This document shows, piece after piece, positions 34,682 to 44,600 of a stretch of DNA of 48,836 nucleotides. The position numbers were made by a program, and so were the translations under genes. This DNA is from Fibrobacter sp. GTDB lineage: Bacteria > Fibrobacterota > Fibrobacteria > Fibrobacterales > Fibrobacteraceae. Each line of letters opens with the position of its first letter. The first letter of the stretch is position 1. Where the stretch lies: assembly GCA_017550445.1 (NCBI GenBank), contig JAFZOV010000125.1:1-48836 (forward strand), written 5' to 3'. The notes below the pieces were generated by a model. It was not told the DNA's origin and did no database searches. It saw only the letters and a list, made by a program, of their open reading frames with translations.

Positions 34682-35461
34682 TTACCAAAGTTCGTAAGTA
34701 TAGCCTTCAAAACTGAAATACGAGAAATTTTGCAATGAGTCCGGAACATCTATTCGGGACCTGCAATGCAAATTGCAATCCGCCGACAATTGGGATTCCG
34801 CCAAATTCACAGATAACGTATCGCCAGAACGTTCAAACGACAAATTGGCATTGGCGCCACAATATTTATCTTGCCAATACTCAATTTGAACAGAACCGTC
34901 ACTATATTCAATCGGAAGGGCCTTTTTAAGACTATCCGCCCCCGTTTTCAACAATGCCTCTGTCCGCGCCAGGCATTCGTAAATCGTAATGGTCGGAACT
35001 TTCTTATCAGCCCTTGTTTCGGCCTCCCTAGTAGAATCCAAGTCTACTTGAACAGGCGGCTCACAAGAAATCATTATAACACTTGGCGGGGGGCACACTC
35101 CCGACTCCCGTGTATGAGTTCTTACGACATTACCGTTTTCTATGTAGACCGTATCTGGACAACAGGCTCCAGGATTATAGTAGACGCCATCAGACGAGTA
35201 AGCATCCGACCATGGATAAGCAAATGACGAAGAGGATTTCTGAGATTCACCTGGCTGCGGGATTGCGCCAGCACTAGACTGCGGACTCGCACTTGATGCA
35301 GGAATTTCACCAGCACTTGACGAAGATTTCGCGTCGGACGTTATAATCCCAGGATCTTCGCTGACAGCCGAAGGCGAGCTCGATTTGTCATCAGAGCAAG
35401 CCGAAAATAGAATTACAAGACAAAACAGCGCCCCAAGCGCAGTCCATATTTTCTTCTTCAT
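34682..35461 (-). CDS. Hypothetical lipoprotein with Ser-rich linker (259 aa)
   Basis: Family not recognised. MKKKIWTALGALFCLVILFS ends in a lipobox FSAC (Cys22). A Ser/Ala/Pro-rich linker (SSSSAGEIPASSAS and similar) runs to about residue 80. The globular part contains eight or more Cys (GACCPD, GVCPPPS, ISCEPP, IYECLA, YCGAN, DCNLHC), which suggests a disulfide-stabilised periplasmic or surface domain. GGAGGAAT directly precedes the ATG, the strongest ribosome site in this area. A TATATTAG element (35489-35496) sits in the T run of the preceding terminator. Function unknown. Confidence 0.8.
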   Translation of the reverse strand: MKKKIWTALGALFCLVILFSACSDDKSSSPSAVSEDPGIITSDAKSSSSAGEIPASSASPQSSAGAIPQPGESQKSSSSFAYPWSDAYSSDGVYYNPGACCPDTVYIENGNVVRTHTRESGVCPPPSVIMISCEPPVQVDLDSTREAETRADKKVPTITIYECLARTEALLKTGADSLKKALPIEYSDGSVQIEYWQDKYCGANANLSFERSGDTLSVNLAESQLSADCNLHCRSRIDVPDSLQNFSYFSFEGYTYELW

Positions 35462-35488
35462 ATTCCTCCCTCCCCAATGGGGTTACCC

Positions 35489-35496
35489 CTAATATA
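35489..35496 (-). promoter_or_regulatory. -10 element of the lipoprotein gene (TATATTAG)
   Basis: Minus-strand TATATTAG immediately follows the T run of the terminator at 35498, so termination and re-initiation are packed into about 50 bases. Confidence 0.4.
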
Positions 35497-35497
35497 T

Positions 35498-35542
35498 AAA
35501 AAAACAGGCTCCCCGAATTAACGAATCGTTAATGGAGAGCCC
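35498..35542 (-). terminator. Long-stem terminator of the sbcDC-lipoprotein operon
   Basis: On the minus strand GGCTCTCC pairs with GGGGAGCC (one G-U) and encloses the palindrome ATTAACGATTCGTTAAT, followed by TGTTTTTTT. It starts 13 bases after the stop at 35555. Confidence 0.88.
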
Positions 35543-35554
35543 GCTAATAAAATA

Positions 35555-36382
35555 CTAGATTCCGCATTCCTTGAGCGCAGAAAGGGAGCCGGATGAATAG
35601 GCCCTCTTGATGCATTCCGCAATGGAGTCCACCAGGTCCTGGACGTCCTGGGGAATTTCAATTTGCGGATCGTCATCGTCGCCTTCTTGGGCCGCCGTAT
35701 TCGCCTTGAGGATAGAATCAGCAACCGCCTGTGCAATGGAATCCGCAACAGCCTGGGCGATGGAGTCGGCAATAGCCCGTTCCTTCTCCCTGCGTTTTTC
35801 GGCATCTTTGTAAACCTTCGCAGAAACGCGGTTCAATTCAACGCCGTTCTTGCTTACGACCTTGACAAGGCCATCATGGATTCCGTAATAGAACGCAGAA
35901 ACGCTACAAAAGTTGGAATCGTTTTTTGACGCATCAAACTTCAGGACATCGTAATACATGGAATCGCCGACCTTGAGGGAATCCTCCATTGTCAACGTGT
36001 AGCCGTCTTGCGTCGCCGGGAACACCGGTTCGTTGAAATAGATTTTTCGGTCATGGCTCGGGTGGCACGAAACCACAATGGAACCATCGTCATCATTGAG
36101 AAGCGTCTGCAGCTCGATATCTATGGCAGACGCCAGCGCCTTGGCGGAGTATACCAGCTTAGGATGGTCCTCTTTACCGAAATCGGCGGACTGGTTCAAT
36201 TTATCCACAAACTTGACGGAATCCGCCAGGTAGATGACAGAATCCTTGCTGAAACCTTTTTTACCATTCAATAAAACCTGGACGCCACCAACAGGCTCGA
36301 TCTTGTAGACTTCGCTACTGCTGTCACCGCCGCAGGCCCAAAGAAGCGCTCCAGCTGCAAGGAGAATCAGTTTTTTCATCAT
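35555..36382 (-). CDS. Hypothetical lipoprotein with ADSIAQAV repeats (275 aa)
   Basis: Family not recognised. MMKKLILLAAGALLWACGGD is a lipoprotein signal with lipobox LWAC (Cys17). The central region (about 25-190) is mixed alpha/beta with two Cys. Residues 204-225 are a short tandem repeat of ADSIAQAV (bases 35708-35773), then a Gly/Asp linker and a helical tail (DVQDLVDSIAECIKRAYSSG) with Cys. Repeats of the ADSIA kind are common in Fibrobacter and Bacteroidetes envelope proteins. The start overlaps the stop of the previous gene (TAATG) and is preceded by GAGGAGG, so it is translationally coupled to the upstream lipoprotein and, through it, to sbcC. Confidence 0.8.
   Translation of the reverse strand: MMKKLILLAAGALLWACGGDSSSEVYKIEPVGGVQVLLNGKKGFSKDSVIYLADSVKFVDKLNQSADFGKEDHPKLVYSAKALASAIDIELQTLLNDDDGSIVVSCHPSHDRKIYFNEPVFPATQDGYTLTMEDSLKVGDSMYYDVLKFDASKNDSNFCSVSAFYYGIHDGLVKVVSKNGVELNRVSAKVYKDAEKRREKERAIADSIAQAVADSIAQAVADSILKANTAAQEGDDDDPQIEIPQDVQDLVDSIAECIKRAYSSGSLSALKECGI
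35708..35773 (-). repeat. 24-base tandem repeat encoding ADSIAQAV
   Basis: About 2.7 copies of an 8-codon unit inside the lipoprotein gene. The copies differ at several third positions, so the repeat is old or selected at protein level. Confidence 0.75.
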
Positions 36383-37008
36383 TAGTCCTCCTCATTGATA
36401 GCGATGTAACTACCGTCTTCCAATTCAATTTTCAAGATACCTTTCTTTTCCTGGTAATAGAGCTTGGCGTCTGTCGGGACACTCTTACCTTGAGAACCAT
36501 TCTGCAAAACACCGTTGCTTACGGCAACACCTGTATAGGTGACTCCGTTGACTTCCAGGGTATCGATATAGGACGAGTCAGATTCTCCAAGCGCAAGGGG
36601 GTTCTTGAGGGTAAAGAGGTACTGTCCGAAACGGACATCCACCGCATCACGATTCAGCTTGTCCTTTTCATCAAAGTAGAAGGAGGGGGCAACTGCAGAG
36701 ACCGAAATGGAATAAATGGGATAGGCCGATTCCAACAACGTGTACATACACCTTAAGCAGCTGGTTTCCTCAATGTACTTATCCTTACTGACAACCGTTA
36801 AAGAAAACAGGTAACCGTCCGAATGCTTGAACGGAATCGTCTTGCCTTCTTTGTAACTTCCAAAGCTTGCTTGAAAGCCTTCAAACTCCGCCACGTCTCC
36901 ACACTTCTGGCTGTAAGTGGGCGGCGCATCATCAACCTCGCCACAGCCACAGAACAGCCCTAGGGAAGCGATCAAGGAAACAAGAATTTTAGAATAAAGT
37001 TTTCTCAT
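36382..37008 (-). CDS. Hypothetical lipoprotein coupled to sbcC (208 aa)
   Basis: Family not recognised. MRKLYSKILVSLIASLGLFC is a signal peptide and GC follows, giving a probable lipobox with Cys22 (-3 Phe is atypical). The mature part has short beta-strand-like segments (YLFSLTVVSKD, FGQYLFTLKNPLALGESDS, GVTYTGVAVSNGVLQNGSQG) and a SCLRC pair. No catalytic motif is visible. The ATG at 37008 overlaps the sbcC stop as ATGA, and its own stop overlaps the next gene, so it is firmly inside the sbcD-sbcC transcript. Why envelope lipoproteins are coupled to a DNA nuclease is unclear. Confidence 0.8.
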   Translation of the reverse strand: MRKLYSKILVSLIASLGLFCGCGEVDDAPPTYSQKCGDVAEFEGFQASFGSYKEGKTIPFKHSDGYLFSLTVVSKDKYIEETSCLRCMYTLLESAYPIYSISVSAVAPSFYFDEKDKLNRDAVDVRFGQYLFTLKNPLALGESDSSYIDTLEVNGVTYTGVAVSNGVLQNGSQGKSVPTDAKLYYQEKKGILKIELEDGSYIAINEED

Positions 37009-40000
37009 ATAAGACAATGTACATTTTTGGGGCTTACGCCGGGGCCCTTAATGAGACTATGGCCATGCTGGGCCGCCTCCAGCTCAATTTTTTGGCTAAT
37101 GCTATTCACCACCGACTCCACGTGGGTAATGACTCCAAGCATTTTGCCCTCCCGTTGCTGGCTCCTGAGGCAGTTCATCACATCTTCCAAGGTTACGTCG
37201 TCCAAAGTACCAAAGCCCTCGTCCATGAACAGGGATTCCACGCGGACATTGCGGCTGGCAAAATCGGCAATTCCAAGCGCCAGGGAAAGACTTACCAGGA
37301 ACTTTTCGCCACCGGAAAGGTTCGAAATTCCGCGATTATGGTCAAATTCCGCATCTTCCACCTCAAAGCCCAGGTTACCCTTCGCCACCAGCCTAAAGCG
37401 ATCCTTGATAATCGCCAAGTGCCTGTTCGCCAACTTAAGCAACGACTTGAACGTCAGCCCCTGCACAAAGGTGGCAAAATCGCTGCCGTCCTTGACCCCG
37501 AAGAAGTCGGCCATTACATCCCAGCGGGCCAATTCCGCCTTCTTGGTATCAAGGTCCTTTTCCAGCAACTGCAACTGAGCCTGGTTCTGCTTATAGCTCT
37601 TGACATTGGCCTGGGCGGCACCGGCTTTCTGCTGCCAAGCAGTCAAGTCATCTTCCAGCTTTTTCTTTTCATCAAGGAGCGTCTGGAGCGGCGTATCGTC
37701 GGAACGTTCCGACCTGATTTTCTCAAGACTGTCAAGGGCTTCCTGGCGCAAGCGGGTCGCCGAAGCAAGAGATTCGTCCACCAGTTTCTTTTGAGCCTGC
37801 AGCCTGGCAAATTCAGCCTCTGGCATAGATGCAGACAAGTAATCAGCCTCGCTTGCAAATTCTTTTGCCTTGAGGGCATTTTCAAAATTGGCAGACGCAG
37901 ATTTCATTCCTTCTGCAGTCTTCGCGAGGGATTCCGTAAGAGAATCGATTTTCGTCTTGAGCTCGTTGCAGGCGTTTTCTGCAACACGGAGAGCATTGCC
38001 GGCGGTTTCATAGGCAGTCACCGCCGTATTTTTCTTGCCATTCGCCGCGGTCCATTCGGCATCTACATTCTTGTCGCCGAACTTTTCCCTTCGTGCGAGA
38101 GCCATCTTTTGCAAATCCGAGAAAGCCTTGTCAAACGCCTCGGTTTCGGCATCCAGATTTGCCTTCGCCTGCGCCACTTTATCTTTATAAAGCGTTTCAT
38201 TGTTACGCGCAATTTCAAGCTTGCCCGTAAGCGTTTCCAAATCCGCTTGAGCTCTTTCAAAAGTCTGCAAGCGCTGACGCAGTTCATTCAAAACCGTCGA
38301 GGCCGTATCAAGGCTGAATTCCGCCCAAGGCTTCCACAATTCGGCAATCTGATTGACTGCATCACGCTTTTGATCGGTCAGGGAACCGATCGCTTCAGTG
38401 GCCGCATTTTCTGCGGTCTTGGCGCGAGTCTTTGCGATTTCGCACTGATTCAAGGCGGAATCCACTTTCTGCATTCTGCCGTTGAGTTCGCGGATTTTTT
38501 CGGCCACATTCACGGCACCGGATTCATTTACCGAAACATTTTCCGATTGCTTGCAAGCCGGATGTTCCCTGGAGCCACATACCGGGCAAGGAGCGCCTTC
38601 TACCAGATGTTTCTGAATGACATCGGCAAGCACCAATACATCATTTTCAAACAACTTCTGCTGTTCCAGGAGCAGTCCCTGCTTGGCTTCGGACTGCAAC
38701 TTGAAAACATCTTCGGCCTTTTCATAATCCTTGATTGCTGCATTTCTAGCCTTTTCCGCATCAAGAATTTGTCCTTCAAAATCACGAATTTGCCTTGCAA
38801 GGGTTTCGCTCTGGGGAATAATCCCGCGCAGCTCTACATCCTTGGCGTTCGCTTCTTGAATCGCCTTAAGTTCACCGACTTTCGGTTCCAGCGTGAGGAT
38901 ATCGTTTTTAGCCTTCTTGAATTCACCTTCGGCACCGGCCAATTCCTGCGCCGCTTTTTCCTTGCGCATCTTGGCGTCTGCCACAAGCTTCTGCGAGCTT
39001 TTCAGGTTTTCATCCAGCTTACGGATTTCATTCCAAACCGGTTCATTTTCAGCAATGAACTGCTCCGCCGCCGCCTTTTCTTCTTCGGCAATTTTCTTTT
39101 GGGCGGTAGCCTTATTCAATTTTTCCGAAGCATCAGGAAGGCATGTCTGCAGCCGCTTCAAGATATTTTCGTCGGCAGCTTTGCGGTCGCGAAGACCCTT
39201 CAATTCCGTATAAAGGGACACGCATTCCCTGGCCTTCTCGGCACGGGCAAGATGAATTTCGCTTTCGGCAAAGTCCGACTTACCCTGTTTTGCCTTGGCC
39301 AGTTCCCCTTCGGCCCTATTCATACGATCCAGGGCGTTATCCAAGGAATTACGCCAGGTAATTTTCGATTCCAGTTCCAGCCTTTTTGCAGAAAAGCCCT
39401 TTTCCTTTTCTGCAAATTCAGCCAGCAAGGCCTCGTCGGCAGCAATTTCTTCTGCCTTGGGCATGGCGCTATTCAACGTGTCAAATGCGGTCTGCGCACT
39501 ATCCTTTGCGGACCTGGCTTCGCTCCTGTGGTCCCCTACCTTTTTTCCGATGCGGCGATACCTTTCCGTTCCATTCAGTTTTTCAAGGATGTCGGCACGT
39601 TCCCTTTCGTTACTCATCAAGAACTTGCTGAATTCTCCTTGAGCCAGCATAATGGAGCGACAGAACTGGGAATAATCCAACTGAATTATTTCGGCATTGG
39701 CCTTACCCAGTTCACCGTTCGCCCCCGTCCTTCCGCTGAACAGCTTCTGTTGCGGATTGTCTACGGGATAGATTTCGCCCTGAGCCGGTTGCAAGTTTCC
39801 GTTCGCCTTGTCATGGGCACGACGCTGGTTCCATTCCGAAACAAAGGTTCCCTTTTTACAGCGGTACGTCACCCGCGCAAAGCAGTTCCCCTTATCCGAT
39901 GTCATCACCGCATTGCCGTCGTTGCCGTTATAGACCAAGCCCTGGCGAGGCGTCGCCCCATAAAGGGCCAACGTAATCGCGTCGAGGATACTGGTCTTAC

Positions 40001-40130
40001 CCATACCCGTCTTTCCGCTAATGACAAAAAGGCTATGGTCCAACTCGCTATAGGAAGGATCCGTAAAATCGATACACCATTCACCGGCAAGGCTATTGAT
40101 ATTTTCGAATTCGACTTTCAAAATCTTCAT
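37005..40130 (-). CDS. sbcC: SbcC, ATPase subunit of the SbcCD nuclease (1041 aa)
   Basis: Rad50-like SMC protein that with SbcD cuts DNA hairpins and protein-blocked ends. Walker A is GKTGMGKTS (39-47). Two long coiled-coil arms rich in Ala, Glu and Lys flank a zinc hook CPVCG near residue 510. The C-terminal half carries the signature NLSGGEKFLVSLSLALG and Walker B VESLFMDEGFGTLD, then a switch His in ITHVESV. Length is typical. The gene starts two bases after the sbcD stop and ends within ATGA of a lipoprotein gene. A 1056-codon frame is open on the other strand across the gene; this reflects base composition and is not treated as a gene. Confidence 0.96.
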   Translation of the reverse strand: MKILKVEFENINSLAGEWCIDFTDPSYSELDHSLFVISGKTGMGKTSILDAITLALYGATPRQGLVYNGNDGNAVMTSDKGNCFARVTYRCKKGTFVSEWNQRRAHDKANGNLQPAQGEIYPVDNPQQKLFSGRTGANGELGKANAEIIQLDYSQFCRSIMLAQGEFSKFLMSNERERADILEKLNGTERYRRIGKKVGDHRSEARSAKDSAQTAFDTLNSAMPKAEEIAADEALLAEFAEKEKGFSAKRLELESKITWRNSLDNALDRMNRAEGELAKAKQGKSDFAESEIHLARAEKARECVSLYTELKGLRDRKAADENILKRLQTCLPDASEKLNKATAQKKIAEEEKAAAEQFIAENEPVWNEIRKLDENLKSSQKLVADAKMRKEKAAQELAGAEGEFKKAKNDILTLEPKVGELKAIQEANAKDVELRGIIPQSETLARQIRDFEGQILDAEKARNAAIKDYEKAEDVFKLQSEAKQGLLLEQQKLFENDVLVLADVIQKHLVEGAPCPVCGSREHPACKQSENVSVNESGAVNVAEKIRELNGRMQKVDSALNQCEIAKTRAKTAENAATEAIGSLTDQKRDAVNQIAELWKPWAEFSLDTASTVLNELRQRLQTFERAQADLETLTGKLEIARNNETLYKDKVAQAKANLDAETEAFDKAFSDLQKMALARREKFGDKNVDAEWTAANGKKNTAVTAYETAGNALRVAENACNELKTKIDSLTESLAKTAEGMKSASANFENALKAKEFASEADYLSASMPEAEFARLQAQKKLVDESLASATRLRQEALDSLEKIRSERSDDTPLQTLLDEKKKLEDDLTAWQQKAGAAQANVKSYKQNQAQLQLLEKDLDTKKAELARWDVMADFFGVKDGSDFATFVQGLTFKSLLKLANRHLAIIKDRFRLVAKGNLGFEVEDAEFDHNRGISNLSGGEKFLVSLSLALGIADFASRNVRVESLFMDEGFGTLDDVTLEDVMNCLRSQQREGKMLGVITHVESVVNSISQKIELEAAQHGHSLIKGPGVSPKNVHCLI

Positions 40131-40132
40131 GT

Positions 40133-41395
40133 TTACACCTCCTCGCCTTTTACTTCTTCAACAACCTGCCTAAATAGCGGGAGATAATTTTCGAAGTCCT
40201 TCTTGATGTCATCATTCATTTCGGTTACACCGAGTTTGCTCATCAAAAGACGCCTAAAGATTTCTTCGTCATCCAAGACATCCACCGATTCGAGGGTTTC
40301 ATCCGAGAAACTTTCTGCCCCCAAAGAGGCGGCACGATTCACCTTCCAGCTCACCACCTCAAAGGCAGCATTTTCGAGCACGCCAGAGAGGGCCTCGTGA
40401 ACGTTTACGCCCGAAGTATAGTCGTAGACAATTTCAATTTTAAGGGGCTTTTCCGTAGGATTTTTCTTTAAAAGTTTCAGTTGTTCCTTTATGCCATCAA
40501 TGGAACCCGAAACCCGCTTAAAGCTGTAATACTGTGGCGTTTCCAATTTTTCTACGGCAGGGGCCACGCCCGGCTGCAAATCCACCAGCAAAACGTGGTG
40601 AGCCCTTTCGGCCTCATCAAACCCCAGCACAAAGGGGGATCCGGAATAACGGACCTTCGGATTTTTAGCCACCATGGTGGTATAATGGATATGCCCCAGG
40701 GCCACGTAGTCAAAACCCTCCGGAAAAACCGACACCGGAATGGTACCCAGATTGCCCACAATGTCCCGCATGCCGTGTTCCCTGGCATCGCTACCGTTAT
40801 CGTTATCGGGGCGGCCTTCCAGCTGGGCCGCATACAGGTGGCCCGTCGCCAGAAGCGGAACCGGTCGACCGCCGCGAACCTTTTCGGCAGCCTCGTAAAC
40901 CGTATTATAAAGCCCCTTGAACGTATTTTGGGCAAAATCACCATTGTCTTCGGTCTTGAAGCGGCGCAACTCCATTTCACGCACGTAAGGGATGGCGGCA
41001 CAGACACCAACCACATTGCCCGAGCTGTCCTTCAATTCCTTGACCAGTTCTTCGACCGGGCGGTCTCCAAGGGAGCCTACCATCTGGATATTGAGAGCCT
41101 CCAGCAAATCCCGCGGAGCATCCAGCAAGGCGCCAGAATCATGGTTACCGCCCACCAACACGATATTTTTACAGCAGGTATCCAGCAAAGAGGCTAAAAA
41201 ACGGAAATAAAGGCGGCGAGCCTCCACAGAGGGGTTTGTCGTATCAAAAATATCGCCCGCCACCACAAGGCATTCAGCCCCAAATTCCACAATACGTTCC
41301 TTAAGCCAATTCAGGAACAGCTTGGATTCTTCTAACCTATCGATGTCGTGCATCGAATTGCCTAAATGCCAGTCGGCGGTGTGTATCAATTTCAT
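40133..41395 (-). CDS. sbcD: SbcD, nuclease subunit of SbcCD (420 aa)
   Basis: Mre11-like Mn-dependent phosphoesterase. The metal-binding motifs are in order: HTADWHLGNSMHD, VVAGDIFDTTNPS, LVGGNHDSG and, near 190, ATGHLYAAQ, with a final ALGHIHYT. The C-terminal capping domain (about 280-420) is less conserved. Length is normal. There is no Shine-Dalgarno; TATATTTG ends four bases before the ATG, suggesting a leaderless mRNA. A TTGACA-CTAAA-TGTCAA inverted repeat lies about 24 bases upstream. It is the first gene of a four-gene operon with sbcC and two lipoproteins. Confidence 0.95.
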   Translation of the reverse strand: MKLIHTADWHLGNSMHDIDRLEESKLFLNWLKERIVEFGAECLVVAGDIFDTTNPSVEARRLYFRFLASLLDTCCKNIVLVGGNHDSGALLDAPRDLLEALNIQMVGSLGDRPVEELVKELKDSSGNVVGVCAAIPYVREMELRRFKTEDNGDFAQNTFKGLYNTVYEAAEKVRGGRPVPLLATGHLYAAQLEGRPDNDNGSDAREHGMRDIVGNLGTIPVSVFPEGFDYVALGHIHYTTMVAKNPKVRYSGSPFVLGFDEAERAHHVLLVDLQPGVAPAVEKLETPQYYSFKRVSGSIDGIKEQLKLLKKNPTEKPLKIEIVYDYTSGVNVHEALSGVLENAAFEVVSWKVNRAASLGAESFSDETLESVDVLDDEEIFRRLLMSKLGVTEMNDDIKKDFENYLPLFRQVVEEVKGEEV

Positions 41396-41399
41396 ATTC

Positions 41400-41407
41400 C
41401 AAATATA
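41400..41407 (-). promoter_or_regulatory. -10 element of sbcD (TATATTTG), leaderless spacing
   Basis: Minus-strand TATATTTG-GAAT-ATG: a perfect element four bases from the start codon. Confidence 0.55.
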
Positions 41408-41418
41408 CTATCGCAAAC

Positions 41419-41435
41419 TTGACACTAAATGTCAA
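41419..41435. promoter_or_regulatory. Inverted repeat TTGACA-CTAAA-TGTCAA upstream of sbcD
   Basis: A perfect 6-bp inverted repeat with a 5-base spacer in the sbcD/tamB divergent region. It could be an operator or simply contain a -35-like TTGACA. A related arm is in the hairpin at 26283-26307. Confidence 0.4.
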
Positions 41436-41637
41436 ATCAAAAAATCACCCCTTTAAAAAACTACAAATTACATACACAAACGTTCACCAAAACATACCTT
41501 TCTCTTTCACAGGGACACATCCACAATTCCGTCGTCAAACGCAGTCACACAGAAAACCCCAACTCCTTGACAGACAACGAATTACATATTTATTTTCAAA
41601 AATTTTCCAGACTAGAATCCGCGTATTTTCTATAATT

Positions 41638-44600
41638 ATGGGCAAGTTGATCAAGAGACCGACGACATTTTTTGGAACAGCCGCCTTCGCCACGGCTGTT
41701 GTTGGCGCCATTGCCCTTGGCGTCTGGTCTCTACATGCACTTTTGGAACGTTTCCTGGCCACACCGCACACCATTGCAGGGGTTACCATCAGCCCCTATG
41801 GTCACAGGATGGACGACCTTCTCACCCATCACTTCGACTCCATTCGAGTTTCACTTGACGGCACCGACCTGAAAGTCGCAAACCCCAATCTCGAGATAAC
41901 CTTGCTCGGTGAGCCCAAGGGAATCAACCTGCAATCGGATTCGGTCATTGCAGTCGTCAAGATTCCAGAAGAAAGCGCCCCGAGCAAGAAATCCGGCGAA
42001 ATTCCCCAGTTCCCGGAAAAGCTGAAATTCCCGCTACCTGTACAAATCGATGTCAAGGAAGCCCGAGTTGCTCTTTCAGACGGCAAGAACTGGCAAGCAA
42101 GCAACATCCATCTAGAAAACCGCGGCGAAAAGGCTCTCTCGGTCAGAGCGAACAATATCAGCGGCGACTACATTTCGTCCCCGACCAATCTAAAACTCGA
42201 TGCCGATTTCAGCAGCGACATCATCAAGGTGGCCGGCAAAGTCAAGACTCCAAATGATTCCGTCGTCTTAAACGTGGAAGCCCCCAAGAACAACCTGGGG
42301 CGCATCAAGACCAAAGCAGACTTGACCATAGACAATCCCAAGGATTGGATTCCGGCAGAACTCCCCGCAGCCGTCCCTACAATCGGAAAGGTCAAGGTGA
42401 ATGCCAATGCCAACATCGACCTGCAAAAGAACCGCACCACCTATAAGGCCCATATCAAGACCCGCGTAGGAGCCTTCTGGCCGCTCCTAGCCGAAAATGT
42501 CACGGTGGACCTCTCCGGTGACATGAACAATATCGAAGCCGACGTACTGTTGCAAAACGACGAAGGCGGAAGTATCCAGCTCAACGGAACCCTGGACAAA
42601 GAGATGAACGCCTTCTTTAGCGGGCGCGTGAAGCACATGAGCGCCCAGTTCGGCCCGCAGATGATGCCTCTAGACATGGAAATCAGATTGGGCGAACTCT
42701 ACGACAAGGAACTCACCGTTTCTGCCGAAACAAGGCAAGGCACCCTGGTCGACGCCGTCATCAACTTCAAGGATTCCCTATCACTCACCTTTACCGGCGA
42801 CATTTCGCCCTACGAACCATGGGCCCTAGACTGGACCCAGGGCAACCTGACACTGGGAGCGCGCTCCAAAGCCTACGGATCTTTTGACGGACGCAACCTC
42901 AAGATTCTCGCCAAAATCAATTCCATCATCAACGCCTACCACATTGCCGCAGACTCCCTGCAAGTCATGCTAGCCATCAACAGCAAGGGAATCGATTTCT
43001 CAAACGGAACCATCTACACTCCCGACGAGACATTCGATTTTGACGGCGATGTCAAATGGAACGACGAACATCCCCATACATCGTGGAACGTTACACAGCA
43101 GCACGGCGGAAAGGCCTCGGCCTACATCCATATAGGCGATACGATTGCACTCGACGTCGAAGCAGACAAGGTCATCTTCGAGACCATCCCCTTCTCGGAC
43201 ATCAAGCTGGGAAGAAACATCCGCGGTATGGTGAGCGGCGAATGGCACCACGACTTCGACAACCGCGTCGGAAAACTGGACGTTACCGTAGATGGCGGCA
43301 TGGACGCCTTTAACGTAAGCCTAGAGACATCAATCCGCGCAGACGGCGACACGATGTTCATCGACAACTTCAAGGCAATCCACAACAAGAACTCCGTAAC
43401 CGCCGCCACCGTTTTTATCTTACCCAACGATTCAAACCCCGACTTTAAGCCAACCACCTTCTTGCCGGTACAAGTCCTGTTCGCCAATATATCGTCTCAC
43501 GAATTCAGCATTCCACTTTTGCTAGAAGGCTTTAACGACAGCACCCTTACCTCGGGCATGCTGAACGGCGACCTTACCTACAACCAAGGTAACAAGCTCA
43601 TCGGAAACCTGAACTTCACCGACATCAATTTCCGAAAGATTCCTCCGGACCTGTTCAACATCCGCAAGCTGAACATCTTTGCCGAAAACGACAAGATCGA
43701 ACTCAATTCCTACCTGGACATTGGCGGCGGCGGCTGGACAGGCAACACCCAGGTGATTATCGACAACGTCTTTAGTGACAAGCGACATGTCAGTTTCTCT
43801 CATGGCAGCGACAACGGCGGTACACTCTGGGCCGAAGGCTTTATCGACAACGACTTTGTGTTCAAGGGCACGGTCGATGCAAACGGTTCTTGGTACATTC
43901 CCAAGACCGTCAGCGAAATCAAGAACACCGACTTGCATATCGACATTTCTGCAGAACTCAGAAAGGGACTTACCGGCATAACCGCAGATCTCAGCCTAGA
44001 TTCTACCATTTACGAACCGCCCAAGACCAAGGTGCAGTTCCCCATTTACATGCGCGGCCATATAGAAAATGGTTTGCTCAACATTTACGAAGGCAGAACA
44101 CGGAACGAAAACGACGAAATCATTTCGGGTACGTTGCAGTTCAACCTCGACAGCATGAAGCTGGATTCTATCAACGTTCATTCGGACAGATATTCCATCA
44201 AGACAGCCTCCCACTATCTGGTACTTGAAGACATCAACAGCACCATGACCGACAGCGAAGAGGAACTGCTGATTACCGCCAACATTCCCAAGATTTCGTA
44301 CAAGTTCAATAACTCCCTCTACGGAGAGGCCGAAGCCATTGCCCGCGGAAATATCGGTTTCATCATCCCCCATAGCCAAGAAGGAATCATCAAGAACAAC
44401 ACCATTACGGGCGACATTTCTATCGATAAGATGGTGTTCTACAGAGAAGTGGATATTGACGTGACACCGACAGCCCTCGACAAATACCTGACCATGTTCA
44501 ACAACTTTGTGGCCAAGTTGCGCAAGAGCGGAAACCAGGAAGAAAAACTTTCTGCCTCCAGCCCAATCAACCTTTCCATGCACATTAGCGATTCGCAAAT

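Noticed and set aside
37017..40187. 1056-codon plus-strand open frame opposite sbcC
   Set aside because: It is the antisense of a certain sbcC/sbcD region, has no ribosome site or recognisable domain, and its residue content (many Phe, Leu, Arg) is what the mirrored codons of a Glu/Lys/Ala-rich coiled coil give.
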